From contig CM064670.1 in NCBI GenBank assembly GCA_032717465.1, positions 20,125,186-20,189,185 of the forward strand: a stretch of 64,000 nt of DNA, in the 5' to 3' direction. This document shows, piece after piece, positions 34,196 through 43,256 of the stretch (the stretch's first letter is position 1; each line of letters starts with the position of its first letter). The position numbers and the translations under genes were made by a program. The notes under the pieces are model-generated. The model did no database searches. It was not told the DNA's origin and worked only from the letters and a program-made list of their open reading frames with translations. This DNA is from Coenobita brevimanus. Lineage: Eukaryota; Arthropoda; Malacostraca; Decapoda; Coenobitidae.

Positions 34196-34899
34196 TGTTG
34201 TTGTGGAGGAGGTGGTGATGGTGGTTATTGTTGTGGTAGTGGCGATGGTGGTTATTGTTGCGGTGGTGGTGATGGTGGTTTTTGTTGTGGTGGTGGTGAT
34301 GGTGGTTTTTGTTGTGGTGGTGGTGATGGTGGTTTTTGTTGTGGTGGTGGTGATGATGATTTTTGTTGTTGTGGTGGTGATGGTGGTTTTGTTGTGGTGG
34401 TGGTGATGGTGATTTTTGTTGTGGTGGTGGCGGTTGTTGCTGTTGTTGTTGTGGTGGTGGTGGTGATGGTGGTTTTTGTCGTTGTGGTGCTGATAGTGAT
34501 GGTGATTTTTGGTGTTGTTGTGGTGGTGGTGATGATGGTGGTTTTTGACGTGATGGTGCTGGTGGTGGTGGTTTTTGTTGTTGTGGTGGTAGTGGTGGTT
34601 ATTTTGTTGGTATATTGTGATGATGGTTATAATGGTGGCTGTTGTGGTGGTGGTTGTTGTGGTGGCTATTGTGATCGTAGTGGTTGATGGTTTGCTTTGA
34701 TGGTGGTGGTTGTTGTTGTGCTGGCGGTTGTGGTGATGGTGGTGGTTATTGTTGTGATGGTGGTTGTTGTTGTTGTCGTGGTAATTGTTGTTGTGGTGGT
34801 TGTGGTTGTTGTTGCTGTTGTGGTGGTGGTTGTGGTTGTGATGGTGGATGTGAAGGTGGTTGTGGTGGTTGTGGTGGTGGTGGTGGTGGTGGTTGTGGA

Positions 34900-34932
<33 letters not shown>

Positions 34933-35767
34933 GGTGGTGGTGGTGGTGGTGGTGGTTGTTATGGTGGTGGTTGTTGTTGTTATGGTGGTTGTGGTTGTTG
35001 TTGTTGTTGTTATGGTGGTTGTGGTGGTTGTTGTTATTGTTGTGGTGGTGATGGTTGTTGCTATGGTGGTGGTGGTGGTTGTTGTTATGGTGGTGATGGT
35101 GATGGTTGTTGTTATGGTGTGGTGGTGATGGTGGTGGTGATGGTGGTGGTTGCTGTTGTTGTTGTGGTAGTGGTTGTTGTTGTGGTGGTGGTGGTTGTGG
35201 TGGTGGTTGTGGTGGTGGTGGTGGTGGTGGTGGTTGTGGTGGTGGTGGTGGTTGTGGTGGTGGTGGTGGTTATGGTGGTTGTTGTTGTGGATGTTGTTAT
35301 TGTTGTTGTGGTGGTGGTGGTGGTGGTGGTGATGGTGGTTGTTATGGTGGTGGTGGTGGTGGTGGTTGTTATGGTGGTGATGGTGGTGGTTGTTGTTGTT
35401 GTGGTGGTGGTGGTGGTTATGGTGGTTGTTGTGGATGTTGTTGTTGTTGTTGTGGTGGTGGTGGTGGTTGTTATGGTGGTGGTGGTGGCGGTGGTTGTTA
35501 TGGTGGTGATGGTGGTGGTTGTTGTTGTTATGGTGGTGGTGGTGGTGGTGGTGGTGGTTGTTACGGTGGTGGTGATGGTGATGGTTGCTGTTGTTGTTGT
35601 GGTGGTGGTGGTTGTTGTGGTGGTGGTGGTTGTTGTGGTGGTGGTTGCTGTTATGGTGGTGGTGGTAGTTGTAATGGTCGTGGTGGTGGTGGTTGTTGTG
35701 GTGGTGGTTGCTGTTATGGTGGTGGTGGTGGTTGTAATGGTGTTGGTGGTGGTGGTTGTTGTAATCG

Positions 35768-35817
<50 letters not shown>

Positions 35818-36435
35818 ATGGTGGTGGTTGCTGGTGTTGTAATGGTGGTGGTGGTGGTTGTTATTGTGGTTGTTGTTGTTGTTGTTGTTGTTGTGGTGGT
35901 GGTGGTGGTGGTGGTGGTTGTGGTGGTGGTGGTTGTTATGGTGGTTGTGGTGATGGTGGTTGTTATGGTTGTTGTTGTTGTTGTTATGGTGGTTGTTGTT
36001 GTGGTGGTGGTGTTGATGGTTGTTGTTGTGGTTGTGGTGACTGTTGTGGCGGTGGTTGTTGTTATGGTGGTGGTGGTGATGGTTGTTGTTGTGGTGGTGG
36101 TGGTGATGGTTGTTGTTGTGGTGGTGGTGGTGATGGTTGTTGTTGTGGTTGTGGTGACTGTTGTGGCGGTGGTTGTTATGGTGGTGGTGGCTGTTGTGTT
36201 GACGGTTGTTGCAGTTGTGGTTGTTGTTGTGGTGGAGGTGGTTGTAGTGGTGGTTGGTGCTATGGTGGTGGTTGTTGTGATGGTGGTCGTTGTTGTTGTG
36301 GTGGTGGTTGTTGTGGTAGTGATTATTCTTGTGATGGTGGTGCTTCATGGGGTTGTGGTTGTGGTGATGGTGGTGGTTGTTGTGGTGGTGGTTGTTATAG
36401 TGGTGGATGTTGTTGTGGTGGTAATGGTTGTGGTT
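34196..36435. repeat. TGG/TTG-rich low-complexity tract (2.2 kb)
   Basis: Almost pure mixture of TGG, TTG and GATGG units on the + strand, with very little A or C. Reading frames are open for hundreds of codons (poly-V, C/G-rich, or H/N-rich on the minus strand) only because the triplets lack stops. The G-rich strand is the sense strand of the surrounding IR intron. Confidence 0.95.
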
Positions 36436-37204
36436 CCTGGTTTATCTGAAAAGTGAGCTCGGTGGACTGCAGGTTTAAATTTCCCTTCTGGAACCCACCA
36501 TCCTCCTTTCGGGGGATAGGGAAGCAGCTGAGGGACGTTTGCATAATCAGAGACTTGAGCCGCTCATGCCATCGGTGTCACAACAGATATATTCCGACGC
36601 TTTCTACACTCAAAAGCAGCACAGTGTTGCTGCATTGCTAGGTAAATGGTGGTCAACTTGGACCATCGTCAGGAACATGACATCGTCTGCCTCGACCGTT
36701 GCAAGATGGCGGTCTGGCAGACGCGTCTAAAGTAGTGTCCTGCGGCATCTAGGCTTATTTATATCTATGGGTTTCCCTTACCCCTTTACCAAAACACTAA
36801 CCACCTGTGGAATGCTTTTCTCGTTATTTCTGTGAAGGCACCGCATGCCTCTGCCACACCACACATGGTATATATACAATATATCCTGCCATGTTCAGAA
36901 GGTAAACATACAGTAAAAACACAGCTTTCTGTCCTTTACTCCGATGTCATATGGCTAGTTGATACCCGGCAGAGAGGGTGTGGGAGGAAAGTCGGGAGGG
37001 GGCGGGGTTGCACCTCGTCGTTTCATTTGTTTGATTGGCTACACGATCGAGGGATTATTTCAGGTTGACGATACATTTCATTATTTGCAGGTATGAAATC
37101 AGGTGTAATATCACATTTAGCACCTTTTCTCAGAGGTGTAATGCTAGACTACACTGCCAACAACAAATACAGCATATACATACTTCATTACCCCACCTCC
37201 ACCC
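36436..37204. other. Right arm of TIR element, no gene seen
   Basis: Non-repetitive sequence between the TGG tract and the right inverted repeat. The short ORFs lack motifs. Confidence 0.5.
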
Positions 37205-37337
37205 CCAAACAACCCACCCCCATCACAGTCTGGTCTGTCACAGTTGCCAGACTTGTGAAACTATCACTTCTGCTTCGACTTATCTCTTCGAATATTAGCG
37301 GGGTTCGGAATGATGACACGACTTTTTTGGCTGACTA
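37205..37337. repeat. Right terminal inverted repeat
   Basis: Reverse-complement partner of 33514-33640, ending TTTTTTGGCTGACTA before the TA duplication. Confidence 0.85.
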
Positions 37338-37339
37338 TA

Positions 37340-38024
37340 CCTTGCATTTCATCTACACATGTGTTTTCCTTCCCTCGTGGCTTTGTCATTTCAGCTAAAC
37401 ACATGGTTTCCTTTCCTTCATGACTTTTCCCCACCTTGTTCTTGGAATCAGCATCGCTACTGGTGCCGCTACCAATAGAAATAAATTTCTCTTCCCTCCT
37501 CACCTGTAATGGTGCCTAAGCCAGTCAAATTTGTATATTCAGGCGACCTAGGCCTACCGGTGCTCCGCCCACCTCGTTAGGGGTCTTAAAACCGAGCAGA
37601 CGACCTAGCTCCGGCCTTCTTTCCACTCAGAACTTCACCCGGCTACTACCTGCCTTGCTCTCCTTCTCTCCCGGTAAAATCAGGCCACATGGTACAACTT
37701 TACATATATAATACATATAAACACAACAGCCCGGCACTTCCGCCTCTCACTAAATTCATTACTCATATTCTTAGTCTCTAACTATTTATTCATGTAATTG
37801 ATCTACACATGCTGTAATGTAATGGCCTTGTACTAGATTGACATCATGCAATAACACTGTATTGTTCCAAGTCAGTAATCACTGCCCTGTTTATTTCTTG
37901 CCAACACATTGGCATTTATTTATCCTAACCATTTGCCTTGGTGTAGCCCCTAGTAAAATATATACCGTATATATCCATAACCAAAAACGACACAGTGGTG
38001 ACCCCAACCTTAAAACACGCCACA
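37340..38024 (+). repeat. 5' LTR, second segment
   Basis: Aligns with 41864-42545 of the 3' LTR: TGCATTTCATCT, GCATCG(C/T)TACTGGTGC, TTTGTATATTCAGGCGA, ACCGAGCAG(A/G)CGACCTAG, and the ending CCTTAAAACACGCCACA. It contains TGGTGACCCCAACC, which looks like a tRNA-Trp primer site, 30 bases before the LTR end. Confidence 0.9.
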
Positions 38025-38053
38025 CTGGTGCTTTCCAGGAGTGTTTAAACAAC

Positions 38054-38877
38054 ATGGATACCTTACCACACATCCGACTATCCCTTCCTACATTCACGTA
38101 CGATATTAACACGTGGTTTACACAAGTTGATGCCGTGTGGCCTGAAGATACCAGTGATGATGACAAATTCAGAGCAGTTTTTCCACACTCTCCAAACTCA
38201 AGTAGCTGCCCTTGTTCAAGACGTACTCCTCAAACCACCTACAAGGCACAAATATAAAATCCTGAAGGAGAGTCTGCTGCGGTCCCTGGGCAAATCAAAG
38301 CAGGCAAGGCACGTTTAATGGAGCTAGATGCAATTCGCTCCCAACAGCAGCACCCCACGGCCTTCCTTGCCCACATTCAAGCCACACTCACGGCAGCTGG
38401 GACCACACAGATGACCTCCTCTGGCACCGACTCCTCCAGCTAATGCCACCAGACTTCCAATTCCATCTAGCATCCCTGGGCCCTGGCACGTCCCTTGCTG
38501 AGTTCATCGAGAGGGTGGGCACTCTGTACGAAACTCAACAGCATTACGACAACCACCCAGTAAGTGCACACTCCTCTCTTTCCCATGTCATAGCCCTCAG
38601 TGCTACCCCTAGTGAAAAAGCGGTGTCAGTGAACGGTGTTGCGAACAAAAACGGTTCCATGTCAGAGCTGTGTACCTTATTAACAAAGTTAACAATTAGA
38701 ATAGATGAGCTGGAAACTAAATAAGTGGCTTCACCACTCAAACCCCCAGTGTTGCAATTCACCCCCCAGCCCCTTTGTGTTCCAACAGTGTTCCCCCAGT
38801 GAACCATGCTCGTAATGCTAATCCCCAAACAGCAAGAGACAATTTTGTGTTGTGCACCTATCACAAACGCTTTGGCA
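38054..38877 (+). pseudogene. CsRn1-like gag, broken
   Basis: Starts MDTLPHIRLSLPTFTYDINT, the usual 'LP.F...D...WF...E' opening of this gag type, then breaks frame after about 68 codons. A middle block is readable at 38443-38724 (MPPDFQFHLASLGPGTSLAE, then FIERVGTLYE). The C-terminal NFVLCTYHKRFG, at about 38842-38877, is the start of the atypical C-x-x-H zinc motif. The remaining Cys residues are missing because the sequence jumps into RT. Confidence 0.72.
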
Positions 38878-39670
38878 TCCTCATCGCTTCTGATTCCCAT
38901 GAGCAGCACAAAACACATCTCCAAGTGCTGTTGCAATGCCATGACTATGGGCTGCGTGTGCACCTAGCAAAGTGTATCCTCGGTGCAGACGAATTGGATT
39001 TCTTGGGCCACAGGGTTTCTACCACAGGTATCACGCCCCTCCCGCAGAAGGTGGATGCCGTTAAGGACTTTCTATGCCTGGCTACACCTCGCAGGCTCAG
39101 GGAGTTCTTGAGGATGGTCAATTATTATCACAGGTTCCTGAGAAACGCCACAGCCACACTAGCCCCCCTTAACGATCTCCTGAAGAGGACAAAAAAGACA
39201 TCCTCCAAGCCTCTTCAATGGACTGCACAGTCAGACCATGCCTTCACCACCCTCAAAAACCACATTGCCACCGCACCCCTCCTAGCATACCCATCACCAG
39301 ATGCCCCATCACACTCACCACAGATGCCTCTGCCGAAGCTGTGGGTGCAGTCCTACAACAAGTCAGTGGTGCAAACGTGCCTGTCACATTCTTCAGCCAG
39401 CATCTTAACCCTGCCCAGCACAAATGCAGTGCCTTCGACAGGGAGTTGCTTGCTATATATGAGGCAGTTAGACATTTCAAGCACTTTCTGGAAGGCAGAG
39501 AATTCACCATCCTCACTGACCATAAACCCCTTATCTATGCCATGGCTCAGAAAGGTGAAAATTGGTCTCCTCGGGTGGCAAGACAGGTAGCCTTCGTTTC
39601 AGAGTTCTCCACTAACATCCAGCACATCAGTGGGGACCTGAACAAGGTTGCGGACGCCCTGTCTCGTTGA
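38878..39670 (+). pseudogene. CsRn1-like RT C-terminus and RNase H
   Basis: Begins in frame with ILIASDSHEQHKTHLQVLL, the residues that normally follow the YLDD active site, so the palm and fingers and the whole protease are deleted. RT thumb and connection follow (LGHRVSTTGITPLPQKVDAV, FLRMVNYYHRFLRNATATLA). RNase H is in a second frame at 39218-39670: PITLTTDASAEAVGAVLQQV, FDRELLAIYEAVRHFKHFLE, FTILTDHKPLIYAM and GDLNKVADALSR. A frameshift near 39300 separates the two ORFs. Confidence 0.88.
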
Positions 39671-39766
39671 GTTTCAGCTGTTGGCCCTACACTACCTCTG
39701 CTTGACCTTGCAGCCTTGGCCTGGGAGCAGGAGGTCGATCAGGAACTCCAAGAGCTGCTGTAGACC

Positions 39767-41040
39767 ATGACCTCACTTCAACTGCAACAGTTTGATGTCA
39801 CTTGCACACCTCAGAAACTCTGGTGTGACATATCCTGCGGGACAGCATGGCCCTATATTCCCCAACGATTCCAAAGGCAAGTCTTCAGTCATTACCACGA
39901 GATGGCACACCAAGGCATTCGTGGCATGCACAGCTTACTTAGCCGGCGAGTGGTATGGCCAGGGATGAAGTGTGACACCACCAACTGGGTCCAAGCATGC
40001 GTGGCGTGTTAGTCAGCAAAAGTGCATCCGCCACACCAAAACACCACTTCAACCGCTACCCACACCAACTCCACGTTTGCACACGGTCCACACTGACATC
40101 CTCGGCCCCCTCCCCGAATCTAGGGGTAACTGCTATATCTTAACATGTATAGATAGAGCGACAAGGTGGGTCGAGGCCACACCCATGCTGGACGCTATGA
40201 TTGACTGTGTGGCATATCACTTCCTGACATCCTGGGTCACTCGTTTTGGTGCCCTGCAGGTCATCATCACAGATCAAGGCCCCCATTTCAAATCTCAGGC
40301 CTAGCAGGACCTAATGGACTTCCTGGGTGCTAAATGCCACAGAACCTCTGCATATTACCCTCAGGCAAACGGGATGATTGAGCTCTGCCATCGTCGCCTG
40401 AAGGAAGCACTGAGGGCACTTCCCCACCCAGTGAATTGGGTGGCTGCACTGCCAATCATCCTTGAGGATTATGGAGAGAGAGGACATTGGGAATTCCCCA
40501 GTGGAGCTAACATATGGGGAAGACTTGAGGCTGCTGGGGCAGTTCACCTCGCAACCAGGCACGCCGGATCTGGTTTTCCTCCCAGAGCTCCAGCAGGCAA
40601 TGCAGGCACTATGACCAGTCCCTCCTCGTTCTTGCCAGCAACAGACGACGTTCATCCCGCACTCCCTTCTAGACGCCGAACAGGTCTTCATGAGGAGGGG
40701 TCAACGCACTTCACAACTCCAAACCCCGTACAAAGGCCCATACTCTGTGATCACAAACTCACACAAAACAGTCACAATACACAAACATGGGAAACCATCC
40801 ACAGTCACTACAGACAGAGTCAAACCAGCCACACCACAAACCCAGTCACAGACAACACCCCACACGTCATCCACCAACCTTGCCAGACCACCAGCAATGC
40901 ACGCACAAACAACACCTCAGTTCCCAGCACCAACACCTACATACACCACCCACATACACACACACACCATCCCCTTTGTCAATTCGTACCCTCCGCTACC
41001 TGTCATCACCACACACCGGCTCAGGCATCATACAATATAG
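39767..41040 (+). pseudogene. CsRn1-like integrase, broken
   Basis: Zinc-binding domain H-x3-H...C-x2-C: HYHEMAHQGIRGMHSLLSRR with WVQACVAC (39767-40012). The core has HTVHTDILGPLPESRGNCYI (first Asp), VIITDQGPHFKSQA (second Asp, 39972-40304) and RTSAYYPQANGMIELCHRRL (Glu, 40314 on). A stop at 40303 and a frameshift near 40010 break the ORF. The tail reads PYKGPYSVITNSHKTVTI in another frame (40690-41040). Past 41040 the sequence is Pro/Thr-rich and then non-coding. Confidence 0.87.
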
Positions 41041-41707
41041 CAAACCACTACCACTGATGCAAACAGTCCCTCACAACCACCCGCACTACCGTCCACAAAC
41101 CCTACCCCCAGTACTGAACCTAAAGCCACTAACTGTCAACCTCAGGCGATCCTACCCCACACTCTGTCCCACCAGCCCCTACCCCTTCCCCAGTCAATAC
41201 CCCTCACCCATCAACACCTGTCGTTCCCGTAATTCCTCCACCACTCACCACAACTCTACAAACTTCATCAGTACCTACCACATTTACCTACACACAATCA
41301 GGCCGTCTCAGCAAACCACCACGATTTTACACTCCAGCATAGTCTGATACCAAAAACCGGAAACACTCCATGTCGTCACACCTACGTCGCATTTATATTG
41401 TATAGAACAATTTTTGTGTGTGTTTTACTTCATACAATAGCACAATTGTAAAGGTGGGCATAACTCTCTCATTCGTTTGCTCATAATAACTAAGCACTAG
41501 TCAAATTTTTCGTACAGAAAGTTATGCCCGGCTACTGCTGCTTTGTTTATAGTCATCCCCCCCCCCCATTTAGTAAGTTACTCCATCACACATAGCCATG
41601 GAATAGACTTATCATTAGAAATTCTCCTGTCTATCACAACTGCTATGTGTATTTACCACACCCAAATCACTTTCAAATATTTGCTCACTTTGAAAATTGT
41701 ATATACT

Positions 41708-41708
41708 G

Positions 41709-41740
<32 letters not shown>
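41708..41740. repeat. (TA)n microsatellite
   Basis: Alternating TA of about 30 bases within the 3' non-coding part of the LTR element. Confidence 0.95.
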
Positions 41741-41811
41741 CTTTACCTTGTACCCAAATCATATAATTTTTTCTTTTCTCTCTCTTTTCTTCCTGTTTTA
41801 TTGCCATAAAA

Positions 41812-41834
41812 CGGAGGGGTGGGAGGGGGAATGC
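41812..41834 (+). other. Polypurine tract of CsRn1-like element
   Basis: CGGAGGGGTGGGAGGGGGAA directly precedes the 3' LTR. Confidence 0.75.
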
Positions 41835-42545
41835 TGTGGCGTATATTACACCACAAAGTATTGTCCCCTGCATTTCATCTCCACACGTGGTTTCCTTCCC
41901 TCGTGGCTTTGTCCTCATTTCACCCGCACACGTGGTTTCCTTCCCTCATGGCTTTTCCCGACCTTGTTCTCGGAATCAGCATCGTTACTGGTGCTGCTAC
42001 CAATAAAATTAAATTTCTCTTCCCTCCTCACCTGTAGTTGTGCCTAAACCAATCAAATTTGTATATTCAGGCGATCTAGGCCTACTGGTGCTCCGCCCAC
42101 CTCGTTAGGGGGCTTAAAACCGAGCAGGCGACCTAGCTCCGGCCTTCTTTCCACTCAGAACTTCACCCAGCTACTATCTGCCTTGCTCTCCGTCTCTCCT
42201 GGTAAAATCTGGTCATGTTGTACAACTTTACATATACGATATACATAAACACAACAGTCCAGCACTCCCACTTCTCACTGAATTCAATACTCATATTCTT
42301 AGTCTATAACTATTTATTCATGTAATTGATCTACACATGCTGTAATGTAATGGCCTTGTGCTATAGTGAAATCATGCAATAACATTGTATTGTTTCAAGT
42401 CAGTAATCACTGTCCTATCTATTTCTTCCCAACTCACTGGCGTTTATTTATCCTAGCCATTTGCCTTGGTGTAGCCCCTAGTAAAATATATACATCCATA
42501 AACAAAAACGACACAGTGGTGACTCCAACCTTAAAACACGCCACA
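41835..42545 (+). repeat. 3' LTR of CsRn1-like element
   Basis: Starts TGTGGCGTATATTACACC and ends AAACACGCCACA, immediately before the GACG target duplication. It is intact, whereas the 5' LTR is split. Confidence 0.9.
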
Positions 42546-42884
42546 GACGCATCTCCTTCAACTCGCTCTTGTCTTCGCCACAGCCATGCAAAAGAAATTA
42601 CTTACAATGTGAATAAATATTTCTTAGAAAAAAGGCAAACATTAATAGATCCCTCAAAAGCAGTTGCACGAACAGCCAAAGCCACCAACGTGAGCGAAAG
42701 GACAGTGATGAGAATTTGTCCTAAACTAAATAAAGCTTGTAGCAAAGAGGATTTTCCAGAAAAGCCTGCATTCTCTTCACCAACAAAAAGTCTCCTTCCA
42801 ACTGTGACGAATTTCGATGACTTTGACAAGTGTGTACTTAGAAGAACCGTCTTAGCATTCTATGAAAGGAATGAGAAAAGATAA
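42546..42884 (+). pseudogene. Transposase-like N-terminal fragment (helix-turn-helix)
   Basis: After the LTR the frame encodes YNVNKYFLEKRQTLIDPSKA, followed by RTAKATNVSERTVMRICPKL. This is a helix-turn-helix of the kind at the N-terminus of IS630/Tc1-mariner-like proteins. PTVTNFDDFDKCVLRRTVLA and FYERNEKR follow, ending at a stop (42882). I know this DDFD-RRT-FY pattern from arthropod transposase-like proteins but cannot name the family. The LTR element inserted just upstream of it. No DDE core follows. Confidence 0.5.
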
Positions 42885-43256
42885 TGTTGGCTTCCCCAGA
42901 GTAGATGTGGCAGCATCGCTTGCAGTCATAGTCCTTAGGGAACCACACCCAAAGTGACTCGATAGAATAGAAGGACTACAGCAGCCAGTACCAGTTTTAA
43001 GAAATGCACCCCTAACTCCCCAGCAGCTTGATGGAATTGAATGTGTCCGTGCTTATAGACACTGACTAGTGCTACAACTTTCTACTGTATTGTACACCTA
43101 TTTGCTACACTGGCCAGGTCAGAGGTCAAGTCATCAATTGTAAAAACAGTAAAAACAGCTAAACTTACAACTATGCTCGCGAGAAATGCTAAGGCTCCGA
43201 GGGTTATTAAGCCAGGGCCATGATTCTTGGGGGGAATGTTGCACTTGAGTACAACT
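42885..43256. other. Spacer, no gene seen
   Basis: Contains two phrases that recur right of LINE copy 7: one near 43030-43075 resembling 46375-46425, and one near 43150-43250 resembling 46165-46260. No coding signal supported. Confidence 0.45.

Larger units (their letters stand above)
33514..37337. mobile_element. TA-flanked, TIR-bearing DNA element without transposase
   Basis: About 3.8 kb inserted in the LTR, flanked by TA (33512-33513 and 37338-37339). Its ends are long inverted repeats starting TAGTCAGCCAAAAAAGTCGT. Inside are a low-complexity TGG/TTG tract (34196-36435) and unrecognised sequence on both sides. No transposase or other ORF with motifs was seen, so it would depend on enzymes from elsewhere. 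TA duplication fits the Tc1/mariner superfamily, but the termini do not identify a family. The open frames inside the tract are composition artefacts. Confidence 0.82.
33483..42545 (+). mobile_element. Ty3/gypsy element, CsRn1-like, with nested insertion
   Basis: LTR retrotransposon with LTR termini TGTGGCG...CGCCACA and a perfect 4-bp target duplication GACG at 33479-33482 and 42546-42549. The 5' LTR is split: its first 29 bases are at 33483-33511 and the rest at 37340-38024, separated by a DNA element. Internal order is gag, truncated RT, RNase H, integrase (38054-41000). The gag end LCTYHKRFG and the 4-bp duplication suggest the CsRn1 lineage. A large internal deletion removed protease and the RT catalytic core, so the copy is dead. 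Confidence 0.88.

Noticed and set aside
34666..36456. Very long ORFs on both strands (560-590 codons; poly-Val, Cys/Gly-rich and His/Asn-rich)
   Set aside because: They arise from TGG/TTG triplets, which contain no stop codons in several frames. No domains, no codon signature of selection, and the repeat is inside a non-autonomous transposon.
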